Both the position numbers and the translations under genes were made by a program. Below the pieces are notes generated by a model, which searched no databases, had not been told where the DNA came from, and worked only from the letters and a program-made list of their open reading frames with translations. Positions 1-8,322 of a stretch of 64,000 nucleotides of DNA are shown one piece after another (the stretch's first letter is position 1; every line of letters starts with the position of its first letter). Location of the stretch: positions 930,001-994,000 of the forward strand of contig JAPFFF010000029.1 of assembly GCA_039105265.1 (NCBI GenBank), in the 5' to 3' direction. This stretch comes from Tritrichomonas musculus. Lineage: Eukaryota; Parabasalia; Tritrichomonadida; Tritrichomonadidae.

Positions 1-11
1 ACTATAAAACA

Positions 12-1469
12 ATGTCGAAGCGTGTTTTTAGCACACCAACCAAAGAATATCTTAGAAGAAACAAACCAATTGAAGCTGAAGATGACCACACCAACTTTTC
101 AGAACTATTGAACTCAAATATTGAAGCAACAAAAGGACCTGAAGTAAATGCTGCTGAATTCTTAAATGAATATATGAAGTCTATCCCAACTGGTAAACGT
201 GCTGGTAAAACATTTGAAGCATCACAAAAACGTATGAGCGACCTGTACATTTTCGAAAACAAACAAAGTATTGATGTTAGTAAATATCGAGGGGAATTAT
301 TTGATATTCTTATTAACGGTAATTACCGTGTCAAGTTTTCACCTAAATGTGCTACAAGAGATGGAGCAGAAGCTTATTGCAAGAAAAGATTTGATAAAAA
401 TGGATATCCATTATATCGTTTAGTACCAGCTAGGCATGACACTAAAGACCCTCTCGGTAATCCAATTTGTGATTTAAACGGTGATAGAGTTGAAGATATT
501 GTTATTGTTGATACCCGTGGTAAGCCTGTTATTATTAATGGATATCGTCTTGTTAAAGCAGACCCTTATAAGAAATTATGGCAAACCGAACGTATTGCTG
601 GTAAAACAAATGATTCATTCGAAGTATGGCTTAAGAATCTTATGGGAGCTAAACGAACATGGGAATACACTCCAGAACAATGGAATGAAGGTAAGTTTAA
701 ACCTGAAATTGATAAGAAATTAGAAAAAGTAATAAACTCATATCAATCTGTTGGTTTATCCAAACCCAAAATCAGTACCAAAATTACTGCAAGAGGTTTG
801 TGGAGTTCTATATTTTCAAAAATATGGCAAACTGTTTTATACAATATATTTACTACTGAAGAATACAAAGATTTGGAACCATTAAAATGTATATTTAGTT
901 ATTTCAAAGTATGTACAGCCATATTTATTGCACGTTATGAATCTAAAGTGATGAAAGACCATGAACGCAATGATTGGAGTGATTGGGTTAAATATAAGAA
1001 ATTACATCCAAAATCCGTAAATGCTGAATTGGGTGTTATGATTCAAAAAGAATATAATGAAAGCATTAAAGCGACTATGCCAGTTGATGGAGAAATAAAT
1101 AGTGATGGTGAAATATCAGGAGTATTACAAGAAATATTGGAGCAAACAAATGACCTCATCTTTAAGACTGGTCTTGGATTCACAGAAGATAAGAAAGACC
1201 AATATGCACAGTTAGCTCAAGCTATAATTGAAAATAAAGTAAGTACAGCAACAAAGAAGCAATTACAAGACAAATTTGGTGAAAATATTGATGCTTGGAT
1301 TGATTCACAAGTTGGTGGAAATTACACCACAATCAAAGGATTATATAAGGCTGCACATAAAGGTGCTGGTGATAAATCATATATTAGGTCGCGAACTGTT
1401 GAAAAGCCAGCTACAGCTGAAATTGTTGAGGAACCTTCTGATGATGATGACGATGAAGATGAAGCATAA
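12..1469 (+). CDS. Conserved Maverick protein with DxNGDxxxD-type loop (window-edge partial possible)
   Basis: Function not recognised. The frame is open to the window edge, so the ATG at 12 may be internal; the relative in element C (55131-57614) is 827 residues and aligns over its C-terminal half. A shared core of about 120 residues contains ILINGNYRVKFSP, a Cys-bearing segment and DLNGDRVEDIVIVD, which resembles a calcium-binding EF-hand/dockerin loop by spacing (my inference). The C-terminus is strongly acidic (Asp/Glu run). It converges on the next gene. A third relative is at 14286-15626. Conserved in every element, so probably structural or packaging-related, but unproven. Confidence 0.75.
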   Translation: MSKRVFSTPTKEYLRRNKPIEAEDDHTNFSELLNSNIEATKGPEVNAAEFLNEYMKSIPTGKRAGKTFEASQKRMSDLYIFENKQSIDVSKYRGELFDILINGNYRVKFSPKCATRDGAEAYCKKRFDKNGYPLYRLVPARHDTKDPLGNPICDLNGDRVEDIVIVDTRGKPVIINGYRLVKADPYKKLWQTERIAGKTNDSFEVWLKNLMGAKRTWEYTPEQWNEGKFKPEIDKKLEKVINSYQSVGLSKPKISTKITARGLWSSIFSKIWQTVLYNIFTTEEYKDLEPLKCIFSYFKVCTAIFIARYESKVMKDHERNDWSDWVKYKKLHPKSVNAELGVMIQKEYNESIKATMPVDGEINSDGEISGVLQEILEQTNDLIFKTGLGFTEDKKDQYAQLAQAIIENKVSTATKKQLQDKFGENIDAWIDSQVGGNYTTIKGLYKAAHKGAGDKSYIRSRTVEKPATAEIVEEPSDDDDDEDEA

Positions 1470-1501
1470 AAAAATTACTACCTACTTTATATCCTTGCTA
1501 A

Positions 1502-2497
1502 TTATTTTTTTGAACCTGGTAATTTGAATGTTGTTGTATGCGCCTTATTTGTTCCTGGATTTACCTGTGACTGCATAGCAGGCCCAAGCTTCGCTTGCGA
1601 CAAGAAATCATTTTTAGCTTCTGTTGGACTTGCAACCTTTTGATTCTTAGATGTATTACGAGCTATACTAGATTTTTCAGGCTCTTGGTAAAAATATTTG
1701 AATTCAGTTATTGGTGATGGTAATACCTTCTTTGGGCGTATTTCATCGGGTATATCAAGTTTTTCATTATTATATTCAATATTTACTTTTGGGTCATATC
1801 CACTAAATAAGGAAGGCTCCCTAGGATGTGAATTATTTGTATTTACCTTTAAGATAGGGCTTGTGATATTTGATTTGAATACATTGAATACTGGAAAATG
1901 GTATTTCCAATCCTGAAATTCATATTTGAAACCTTTAATATCAGCATCTTCATTTTTATTTCGCAATCGAACTTTCTGCCATTGGCTCATGAATGTTTCT
2001 TTTTCGAAACAGAGAAAGATAATTATTGGTACTGGCTTAACTGTGCAATCAACGTCTACGCTCGAAGATAGTTGATAACAGAAATTATTTGTTTCTTTTA
2101 CATCATATCTATAATCATAGTCTCCAATCAATAGTATATATGTTTTATTTAGGTCAGGAAATGATTTTTCAACAAATTGGATATCTGTATTACCAAAATT
2201 AGAAAAAAGGTCCACAGTTATTGTGAATAAACGTAATAGACTAGGATCGTTTGTATTATTTATATTTCTCTCATCTTTGAAATCCACTTTTTTAGGTAAA
2301 TTCAACGTTACTTCACTACCATTAATAAGTACAAATAATTCATGGTAATTACTACTTAAATACAATAAGACTCTCCTATTTCTTTCAGAGATATATGAAA
2401 ACAGTTGATGGTCCTTATTAATATTGATACAATTTGGATCTTGCAAATTAAGTTCTTGCAGTGCTGTGAATACCGATTTTTGGTTGCTGTTATTCAT
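1502..2497 (-). CDS. Conserved Maverick protein of unknown function (331 aa)
   Basis: No family recognised. It has the same position and a clearly related sequence in element C (53931-55113), with shared segments such as YLSSNY, GNTDI and KETNNFC in the N-terminal 220 residues. The C-terminal ~110 residues are Pro/Ser/Asn-rich and low in complexity. The last residues (THTTTFKLPG) resemble the tail of the C relative. It lies downstream of integrase and the 130-aa gene on the same strand, so it may belong to a late structural block. A GC-rich double hairpin (1572-1597) sits in the variable tail. Confidence 0.7.
   Translation of the reverse strand: MNNSNQKSVFTALQELNLQDPNCININKDHQLFSYISERNRRVLLYLSSNYHELFVLINGSEVTLNLPKKVDFKDERNINNTNDPSLLRLFTITVDLFSNFGNTDIQFVEKSFPDLNKTYILLIGDYDYRYDVKETNNFCYQLSSSVDVDCTVKPVPIIIFLCFEKETFMSQWQKVRLRNKNEDADIKGFKYEFQDWKYHFPVFNVFKSNITSPILKVNTNNSHPREPSLFSGYDPKVNIEYNNEKLDIPDEIRPKKVLPSPITEFKYFYQEPEKSSIARNTSKNQKVASPTEAKNDFLSQAKLGPAMQSQVNPGTNKAHTTTFKLPGSKK
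1572..1597. repeat. GC-rich double hairpin (in gene)
   Basis: TGC-ATA-GCA, a short GGCC spacer, then CAAGC-TTC-GCTTG. The second hairpin recurs almost letter for letter at 9808-9820 and 57923-57936 in unrelated genes. It lies in frame in the variable tail of the 331-aa gene. Confidence 0.7.
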
Positions 2498-2554
2498 TTT
2501 TTATTCAAAAAAAGCTATAGCTTAACAAGAACTCTGTTCTCGAAAAGTTGTAGC

Positions 2555-2947
2555 TTAATAAATAAGAAGGCAGCTCATGATAAATGCTGATGGTATGATT
2601 GAATTGCCATACAAATCGGTAAACCATATCTTGTAATCTCTCTTATTGCTACTGAAGAATTCGTATTTTCGATATTTGGTTTGACGCTTATTAGCTAACA
2701 TAATGAATGAATCACAATATGCATCTAATTGAACTATATCTGAATGCACCATTAAATCACCAACTAAAAAGTCTTTTACAATTGCTCCAACATATTGAAT
2801 TACAATATATTTCTTGTTTCTGCTTGATACAAATTCAAGTGGCAACGTAAATTCTGTTGATTGAGTGTGGAAATAACGTTTTGTTATGGGCTGTTTTACA
2901 TTGTTTGTTGCAACATTCTTGATATTATTCATAAGCATTTTTTTCAT
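2555..2947 (-). CDS. Small conserved protein, possible minor capsid (130 aa)
   Basis: Relatives follow the integrase gene in all three elements (26467-26799, 53422-53802). The conserved body starts at RYFHTQ and ends with an IWFTDLYGN segment followed by a hydrophobic strand, a pattern that recalls the last strands of a jelly-roll domain. Predicted all-beta, no membrane segment. A penton/minor capsid role is a guess from size, fold impression and location; the alternative is an unrelated conserved accessory protein. Only a few bases separate it from the integrase stop. Confidence 0.6.
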   Translation of the reverse strand: MKKMLMNNIKNVATNNVKQPITKRYFHTQSTEFTLPLEFVSSRNKKYIVIQYVGAIVKDFLVGDLMVHSDIVQLDAYCDSFIMLANKRQTKYRKYEFFSSNKRDYKIWFTDLYGNSIIPSAFIMSCLLIY

Positions 2948-2952
2948 AGAAA

Positions 2953-4308
2953 CTAAATGTTAAAATACTTAATGTAATCTTCATTTAAGTCTCCAAATGA
3001 ATTACATATGAATTTCGTATATATAATAGGTACTTCAATAATAGCTTTTTCAGCATCAGTCATACGTTTCCTACCTTTACTATGCTTTTCTTGTGGTTCA
3101 TCTTTTTTAACAGTCTGATATGGTTTTAATAACTTGCAGATTACATTTCCATTACGATACTCTAGAAACTCAGCAATTTCATTAAATACTCTTCTACGCT
3201 TCTCATGCTTTTTTTGCGTTTTGCTTTTATCGAGATGAACTAATATAATATTACCTCTATTATAAGATAACAACCCCTTAAAACGTTGTTTATCATTGAT
3301 TTCCCGCAATTTCATTTGCATTTTCCTGATATATCTCCACTCCAAATCAACATTGTTTTGCATTTGAGCTGGGGTATAATATATGTACTTCGTTGGTTTT
3401 ACAAGATTCTTGTCATAAAAATCTGATGGGTCATAATCAAAATTCTTAAATCGAAGAGAACTATGAGGGGTGTTATTATAGTAATCAACCATTTGTCTCA
3501 TCAAATTATAATCACTTAATCTTCGCTCATCTAACCCAAAAGCATTTCTCAGAGTTCTTATAACAGAATCAACATTTTTGTGAGCTAACGCATATGGAGA
3601 ATCATTAATAATGAATCTTATAGGATAGAAATCAGTGATTGAATCTATTGTATTTTCCCAAAACTGGATGTCTTCAAATTGTAAATTGAGTAGCCTTTGG
3701 AAACGAGGTTTATAATAGTCGCTTTTTTTAAGCAGTTTTTTAAGAGTTTCCAGTTTGTGGTTCACGAGGATTTTCCTTAATATTTTATCAAACTCTTTTA
3801 TCCTTGCTTCTTTAATTACAGCTTTCAAGTCAAATATCAAAGTAGTTTCTCCTGTTGAAAACCAAATGACAACACTATTATCTTTCATCTCTTTTAATCC
3901 AGGTTCTCCATCACATTTGATAGTTTTGAATAGAAATTGTGGATATCTTATTATAATTCGTTCAAGGGAAAACCATATATTTCCTTTATCCTTTACAGGT
4001 TCAACGATTAGGTATCTTGTATTTGTATTGATGAGAACCAAATATATTTTATTTTCTTTTGTCAAATCTCTAGTATAGTATTTGCTAAACATCAAATCTG
4101 CTTCCCAACAACCTGGTTCATTAGAGAAATTTGGTTTTGATAATTCTTTGCATGATTTCAACTTGAAGTCAGGAATAAATGGTTCTGTTTTGATATCACT
4201 TTTAAAGAAAGGTTGTATGTAATTATCAATGTATTTATACTTGGATTTGAAAGGATAATTGAGTAAGGAGTTGTATTCTTTATCGTAGATTCTTACTGAT
4301 TTAGTCAT
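2953..4308 (-). CDS. Maverick integrase, rve/DDE superfamily (451 aa)
   Basis: Retroviral-type integrase that would insert the element and create the 6-bp duplication. The catalytic core shows Asp71 (GCWEADLMF), Asp133 (IKCDGE) and Asp247 in HKNVDSVIRTLRNAF. The last corresponds by context to the Glu of the usual (V/I)ERxNRTL motif, so this family looks DDD rather than DDE. The gap between the second and third Asp is about 114 residues against ~35 in retroviruses. The C-terminal part has a basic KKHEKRRRVF segment and a GNVxCKLL segment that may form a DNA-binding barrel. Relatives: 26803-28050 and 51999-53435. Confidence 0.93.
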   Translation of the reverse strand: MTKSVRIYDKEYNSLLNYPFKSKYKYIDNYIQPFFKSDIKTEPFIPDFKLKSCKELSKPNFSNEPGCWEADLMFSKYYTRDLTKENKIYLVLINTNTRYLIVEPVKDKGNIWFSLERIIIRYPQFLFKTIKCDGEPGLKEMKDNSVVIWFSTGETTLIFDLKAVIKEARIKEFDKILRKILVNHKLETLKKLLKKSDYYKPRFQRLLNLQFEDIQFWENTIDSITDFYPIRFIINDSPYALAHKNVDSVIRTLRNAFGLDERRLSDYNLMRQMVDYYNNTPHSSLRFKNFDYDPSDFYDKNLVKPTKYIYYTPAQMQNNVDLEWRYIRKMQMKLREINDKQRFKGLLSYNRGNIILVHLDKSKTQKKHEKRRRVFNEIAEFLEYRNGNVICKLLKPYQTVKKDEPQEKHSKGRKRMTDAEKAIIEVPIIYTKFICNSFGDLNEDYIKYFNI

Positions 4309-4352
4309 TTTTTTCCAAAAAAAGTATTGATATACAAAAAAATATCAATTAC

Positions 4353-4413
4353 AGGTAAATCATCACGTTTTTCATAAGATTTGGCGAGGGTCGGAATTCC
4401 GACCGTCGATTTT
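4353..4413. repeat. Duplicate of a KilA-N gene segment with perfect palindrome
   Basis: About 60 bp between the KilA-N stop and the integrase start repeat the inside of the KilA-N gene at 4910-4970; the first 50 bases match without a change. It contains the perfect 16-bp palindrome GGTCGGAATTCCGACC (4389-4404). The parallel KilA-N gene in element C also has an internal palindrome and a nearby extragenic copy. Confidence 0.8.
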
Positions 4414-5170
4414 ATTGGCTCATACTATTAAAGTATTCTTCAATTAATGTATGGAGCTTATTGAGATGCTCTATTTTGATATCAACACAGTTACCACTAT
4501 TGGAAACCTTATAATCATCTGTTCCAAATGATGCTTTTATAATGTTCTTGATGTTTAAATTTGGTGTCATACTAATAGGAAGGTCATCTTTGAAGTAAAA
4601 TCTTTCGTTTTCATTATTATAATGGTTAACAACTTTTCTCCAAGTACTCTTATGACGACGACACAAATGAAGCCTAATGAAACCTTCTTTATTAATATCC
4701 TCTTTGTAAATCAAATAACGGTAATCATTCTTGTGATTTTCTGGAACTGCACGTGGTTTGAGTTCATCAATTTGTTGCTGATGTTGTTTGCGTTCACGTT
4801 CAAATTGGGAGTCTAAAAGTTTGGCAATATAGATTGCGTATGTTGGTGATGCCCACATTGCGATGTGATTGACTAGAAGCTTGTGAATATAATAACCTCT
4901 TAATCCGTTAGGTAAATCATCACGTTTTTCATAAGATTTGGCGAGGGTCGGAATTCCGAGGGTTGATTTTTGAGACTCAAATTCTTGTAATAACTCTTTT
5001 GTTGTCTGATTTTCAAACCAGTGCTTTGCAAGTTTATTTGATTGGCATGCAGTTATTATGCTTTGAGCTTGGTACATATCATCTTTGATTGAATGTATGA
5101 TGCGTAAATGTGTATTATATTGAATAAATTCGTAGTCATCATTAATTCGTTCTACGTTTATTGAAGCCAT
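4412..5170 (-). CDS. KilA-N domain DNA-binding protein (252 aa)
   Basis: The N-terminal half fits the KilA-N fold found in large DNA viruses and phages: a HWFENQTTKELL segment, then GYYIHKLLVNHIAMWASPTYAIYIAKLLDS around residues 90-120, which corresponds to the family's 'G.Y.H..L..HIA.W.SP.FA..V' signature. A short Gln-rich helix (about 125-140) follows, then a C-terminal domain with a CRRHK segment shared with element C (44831-45577). Likely a sequence-specific regulator. It lies between capsid and integrase here but next to PolB in C; element B shows no copy. Confidence 0.85.
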   Translation of the reverse strand: MASINVERINDDYEFIQYNTHLRIIHSIKDDMYQAQSIITACQSNKLAKHWFENQTTKELLQEFESQKSTLGIPTLAKSYEKRDDLPNGLRGYYIHKLLVNHIAMWASPTYAIYIAKLLDSQFERERKQHQQQIDELKPRAVPENHKNDYRYLIYKEDINKEGFIRLHLCRRHKSTWRKVVNHYNNENERFYFKDDLPISMTPNLNIKNIIKASFGTDDYKVSNSGNCVDIKIEHLNKLHTLIEEYFNSMSQ

Positions 5171-5261
5171 TTGTTCTGGAGATAAAAAATTATTTTAAAA
5201 ATAGATTTGCAAAAAAATGTGGGGACAGCAATTTTGCTGCTACCGGTTTTCTCAAATCAAT
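5171..5261. promoter_or_regulatory. Spacer with short GC-rich hairpin between capsid and KilA-N genes
   Basis: CAGCAATTTTGCTG (5227-5240) can fold as a short hairpin. The T-tract expected upstream of the KilA-N start is also present, reading leftward. Confidence 0.35.
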
Positions 5262-7292
5262 TTACTCATTAACTTGACTGCCAGCTGGTGTTTCATCATC
5301 AACATATTCCAATCCATTAAGTGAAAGTTTAAAGTATGTATCTCTTGTGAGCCATAATTGAGTTGGAGGTGGATGCACTGTACCTTCTTCGTTAACATTA
5401 TAGTAAGTATCATTTGGACCTGTATATATTGGTTGACCATTAACCTGAACTTGAATATTTCCAAATCCACCATCCAAACCATCATAGCAATATCCTGCTG
5501 AAGCACGTTCTGTTTGAATATTGAAAACAAAGCTAGAAGCATCACTTAAAGTATTTCTATAACGAACTCCATTTGCATCATTCTTTGGCATTGTCATACT
5601 ATCTTCAAATTCTTTTGTGCATTGTAATGTGATTCCATCAAGGTCTCCAGCAGTTAATTGATTTTCAAAGAATCTTGCACCAATTGTGCTAACATTTTCA
5701 TCTGGGAAGTTCTTACCTCCAATATTGAGATAACAATTTTGATATACTGGATTTTCGAAAACAGTGAGGTCATTATGATGTTTTGGAAACATAATTGACA
5801 TTGTAGTAACATTAATTAATGGGATATTCAAAGTAGATTTGATACCATTTGCTGCAGGAGCAATTGGGAATGAATGGTAATCAACTTTTTGGGATGGGAT
5901 TATAATTCCTTCACGAAGAATATTTTCAATACCTCTGCGAGTAGATTCACAGACACCATATCCTTGCATATTTGATTTACATAATGTGATTGTCATTCTG
6001 TTTACAGTTAATGTGGCTTTCTGTGATGAATATGTTTCATTGTGAAGTTGTGATTTAGCATCATGAATTGCTTGAAGAGTCTGTTTAGCAGAAACAATTG
6101 GTGTTTTAACAATTTGCCAAGCATAATATCTTCCATTTTTGTCAGCATGATTTAATGGTGGTAATGTTACAGCAGGATTATGAACACAAATTTCTTCATC
6201 AGTTGCACCTGGTTGTAATCCAAATTCTTCAAATTCTTCCTTTGTGTAACTGAAATTGAATTCCAAATCTGTAAGAATATCAGTGTAACCAGTACTTCCA
6301 TCATCATTATCCCATTGTTCACCAATTCGATATTGAATCTTATACTTGATAGGTGTTGGGGTTGGTTCAGGAGATGGGTCAGGTGTTGGAGATGGTGATG
6401 GGTCTGGTGTTGGAGATGGGTCTGGAGATGGAGCACCAGGACCTGGAATTATAGCTTCATTACCAATTTGTGTAAATTGATGTTTCAAGTGACCGCGGGC
6501 CTTTATTTCTTTCAATCTTTCTAATTCTGCAGATGAGATACTATCATTATCTTCTAGATAAGCTTTTGTTTCAGCAACAGTATAAGGGTCTATAGCGGCC
6601 CAAACTAATCCTGCGGGTGATACTTGGAAACGAATTGATAAATCACCTATGATACCATTAGGGAATAAATCGAATGCTTGTAATGCAAGTAAATCATCGA
6701 ATGGTACGTTTAAATCAAATTCAACTTGGGATTTACCATTAGATTTGAATGAATTGAGGTTAACATAAGCACCAGCAACAGTCTGTGAATAATTTGAAAC
6801 GTTTTCCCAAAGTGAATGTACAAAACGCCTACGTTTCTTCTCAGTCTCTGGTTTAACAGTGGAATACAAAAACCCTTCACGAATGCATTCATTTTGCTGA
6901 TATCCAACGTTTACATTATTATGGAGAATCTCCAAACGGTCAAACAATTGATTAGAAGATTTGAGCCCGACAAATAATTTGTAGAAGTTATTTGGGTCAT
7001 CAATTTGTTGTAATTTTGCTAAATCAGTATTGAGTTGTAAATCTAGTTTGATGTGAAAGGTGAGGAATCCTTTATCAACATCAGAAATGAAGTGGTCAGG
7101 ATGTGTTAAACTGATTTGGGAATACTGTCCTTGATGAAATGGTGCGGGTTGGTCATGACAATCAACTGTTCTGAATGAAAATGAGCGTGTACCATCATTA
7201 GTGTTAATCATTTCACGCATCTTATTAAAAGTGTCAAGTACATTCCCAGCTTCGATTTTGTAATTATGTGCTCTTTCGTTGCGATACAACAT
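5262..7292 (-). CDS. Major capsid protein, double-jelly-roll type (676 aa)
   Basis: Large protein, very similar to 49822-51903 (element C) and clearly related to 29412-31280 (element B). The order of conserved blocks fits a Polinton double-jelly-roll capsid protein: the N-terminal GTRSFSFRTVD, a QLFDRLEILHNN segment, FDLNVPFDDLLALQAFDLFPNG closing the first barrel, then a second barrel after residue ~370 ending in DTYFKLSLNGLEY. A Pro/Asp/Ser/Thr repeat (PSPDPSPTPDPSP style, about residues 288-318) marks an exposed loop of changing length between copies. Assignment rests on size, layout and conservation, not on a search. Confidence 0.8.
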   Translation of the reverse strand: MLYRNERAHNYKIEAGNVLDTFNKMREMINTNDGTRSFSFRTVDCHDQPAPFHQGQYSQISLTHPDHFISDVDKGFLTFHIKLDLQLNTDLAKLQQIDDPNNFYKLFVGLKSSNQLFDRLEILHNNVNVGYQQNECIREGFLYSTVKPETEKKRRRFVHSLWENVSNYSQTVAGAYVNLNSFKSNGKSQVEFDLNVPFDDLLALQAFDLFPNGIIGDLSIRFQVSPAGLVWAAIDPYTVAETKAYLEDNDSISSAELERLKEIKARGHLKHQFTQIGNEAIIPGPGAPSPDPSPTPDPSPSPTPDPSPEPTPTPIKYKIQYRIGEQWDNDDGSTGYTDILTDLEFNFSYTKEEFEEFGLQPGATDEEICVHNPAVTLPPLNHADKNGRYYAWQIVKTPIVSAKQTLQAIHDAKSQLHNETYSSQKATLTVNRMTITLCKSNMQGYGVCESTRRGIENILREGIIIPSQKVDYHSFPIAPAANGIKSTLNIPLINVTTMSIMFPKHHNDLTVFENPVYQNCYLNIGGKNFPDENVSTIGARFFENQLTAGDLDGITLQCTKEFEDSMTMPKNDANGVRYRNTLSDASSFVFNIQTERASAGYCYDGLDGGFGNIQVQVNGQPIYTGPNDTYYNVNEEGTVHPPPTQLWLTRDTYFKLSLNGLEYVDDETPAGSQVNE

Positions 7293-7343
7293 TTATGATA
7301 CAAAAAAAGTACTTATTACAGGACTTTTTTCATTATAAAAACA
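7293..7343. promoter_or_regulatory. Divergent promoter candidate, capsid / 84-aa gene
   Basis: The 51-bp gap holds two opposed T-tracts: AGTACTTTTTTTG reads toward the capsid ATG and GGACTTTTTTC toward the other gene. The equivalent gap in element C (49771-49821) keeps nearly the same sequence in reverse. Confidence 0.5.
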
Positions 7344-7598
7344 ATGGGTATCGGAATCTTCAAGAAAATGAAAAATGCTTTTAAATCAGTTGGCAATACA
7401 ATTAAGAATGTTGCAACTAAAGTCGGTAAAGCGCTTCCTAAAGTTGTTGAAATTGGTAAAAGAGTTACCAGTGCGGTAAAGCCTGTTTTAGGTGATATAC
7501 CTCTTATTGGAGACACTATAAGAGCAATTGACACAGGGTTGAATGTTGTCGATAGAGGAATGAGAATTGGTAAGAGCTTGATAAATGAAGTAGAATAA
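7344..7598 (+). CDS. Basic amphipathic small protein (84 aa)
   Basis: Starts MGIGIFKKMKNAFKSVG and continues as Lys/Val/Gly-rich amphipathic segments ending in a short hydrophobic/Gly region. Relatives in B (29114-29365) and C (49516-49770) are always divergent from, or next to, the capsid gene. In character it resembles the membrane-active or core peptides (pVI/pX-like) of adenoviruses and adintoviruses; that role is my inference from composition and place. Confidence 0.65.
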   Translation: MGIGIFKKMKNAFKSVGNTIKNVATKVGKALPKVVEIGKRVTSAVKPVLGDIPLIGDTIRAIDTGLNVVDRGMRIGKSLINEVE

Positions 7599-7624
7599 AA
7601 ACAAAAAAATTTTTTTGAAAATAA

Positions 7625-8071
7625 ATGGAATTGGAAGTAATTAACGAAATAACTGAAGAAACAAAAAACTTCAAATCCATCGAAGAATTTAATTTGTTCT
7701 ACCAGAAGCACAAGGACGAGATGAATGGACGCACCACACAGTACCTCAATAGAGTATATAAGATTATTACCCCCGATGGTGTTGAATATAGAATAACAAA
7801 AAAGAATTGTTCGAAAGAAGGAAATAAGAGAGTTGGGGGTGATATATTTCTAAAAAAAGTGTTTAAAAAGGAAGACCTAAAAGAGTTAGAACAAGATGTT
7901 ATCAGAGCTGATATTGAAAGTGTAAAGGATGAGATTAAGCAGATGATATCGCGCATTCATGCGAATGAGCTTCTAGCGAATCGTATTGAGCAATCAGAGA
8001 AAAAAATAATAGAACTAACATCAACTGTGAATCAGATAGCTAAATATATTAATACTATGAATAATATGTAG
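7625..8071 (+). CDS. Conserved protein with C-terminal coiled coil (148 aa)
   Basis: Residues 1-75 form a conserved domain (FKSIEEFNLFYQKHK, YLNRVYKIITPDGVEYRITKK). From about 85 the sequence is heptad-patterned and probably a coiled coil ending INQIAKYIN-like. Relatives: 28602-29063 and 48958-49485, always between the amphipathic gene and the 77-aa gene. No known family recognised; probably an oligomeric structural or accessory protein. Its stop almost touches the stop of the convergent next gene. Confidence 0.65.
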   Translation: MELEVINEITEETKNFKSIEEFNLFYQKHKDEMNGRTTQYLNRVYKIITPDGVEYRITKKNCSKEGNKRVGGDIFLKKVFKKEDLKELEQDVIRADIESVKDEIKQMISRIHANELLANRIEQSEKKIIELTSTVNQIAKYINTMNNM

Positions 8072-8072
8072 C

Positions 8073-8306
8073 TTAAATCTTACTATTAATTGGGACCACT
8101 GAATGGTTTAAAGAATATGTATGATAGTTGAGTTTTTTTGTAGTTATTGGAGGCTTTTCATGGTTTATAGTTCCCTTCAAATCTCTCTTCTTGATTATAG
8201 GTGCAGAATTGATTCTAGTACGCTCTTTTTGCATTTCCAATTGAAGTCTATCGTAGAAATTCATTCTTTTATCATCTCTTATCGTGCGTCTCTGTTGAAA
8301 AGACAT
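8073..8306 (-). CDS. Small basic conserved protein (77 aa)
   Basis: Starts MSFQQRRTIRDDKRMNFYDRL and ends HTYSLNHSVVP-SKI. Relatives of almost equal length lie at 28378-28605 and 48728-48961, and keep both ends. Its strand is opposite to its two neighbours in all three elements. Basic N-terminal half, no membrane segment, function unknown. Confidence 0.65.
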   Translation of the reverse strand: MSFQQRRTIRDDKRMNFYDRLQLEMQKERTRINSAPIIKKRDLKGTINHEKPPITTKKLNYHTYSLNHSVVPINSKI

Positions 8307-8322
8307 TTTTGTATTGAAATAA

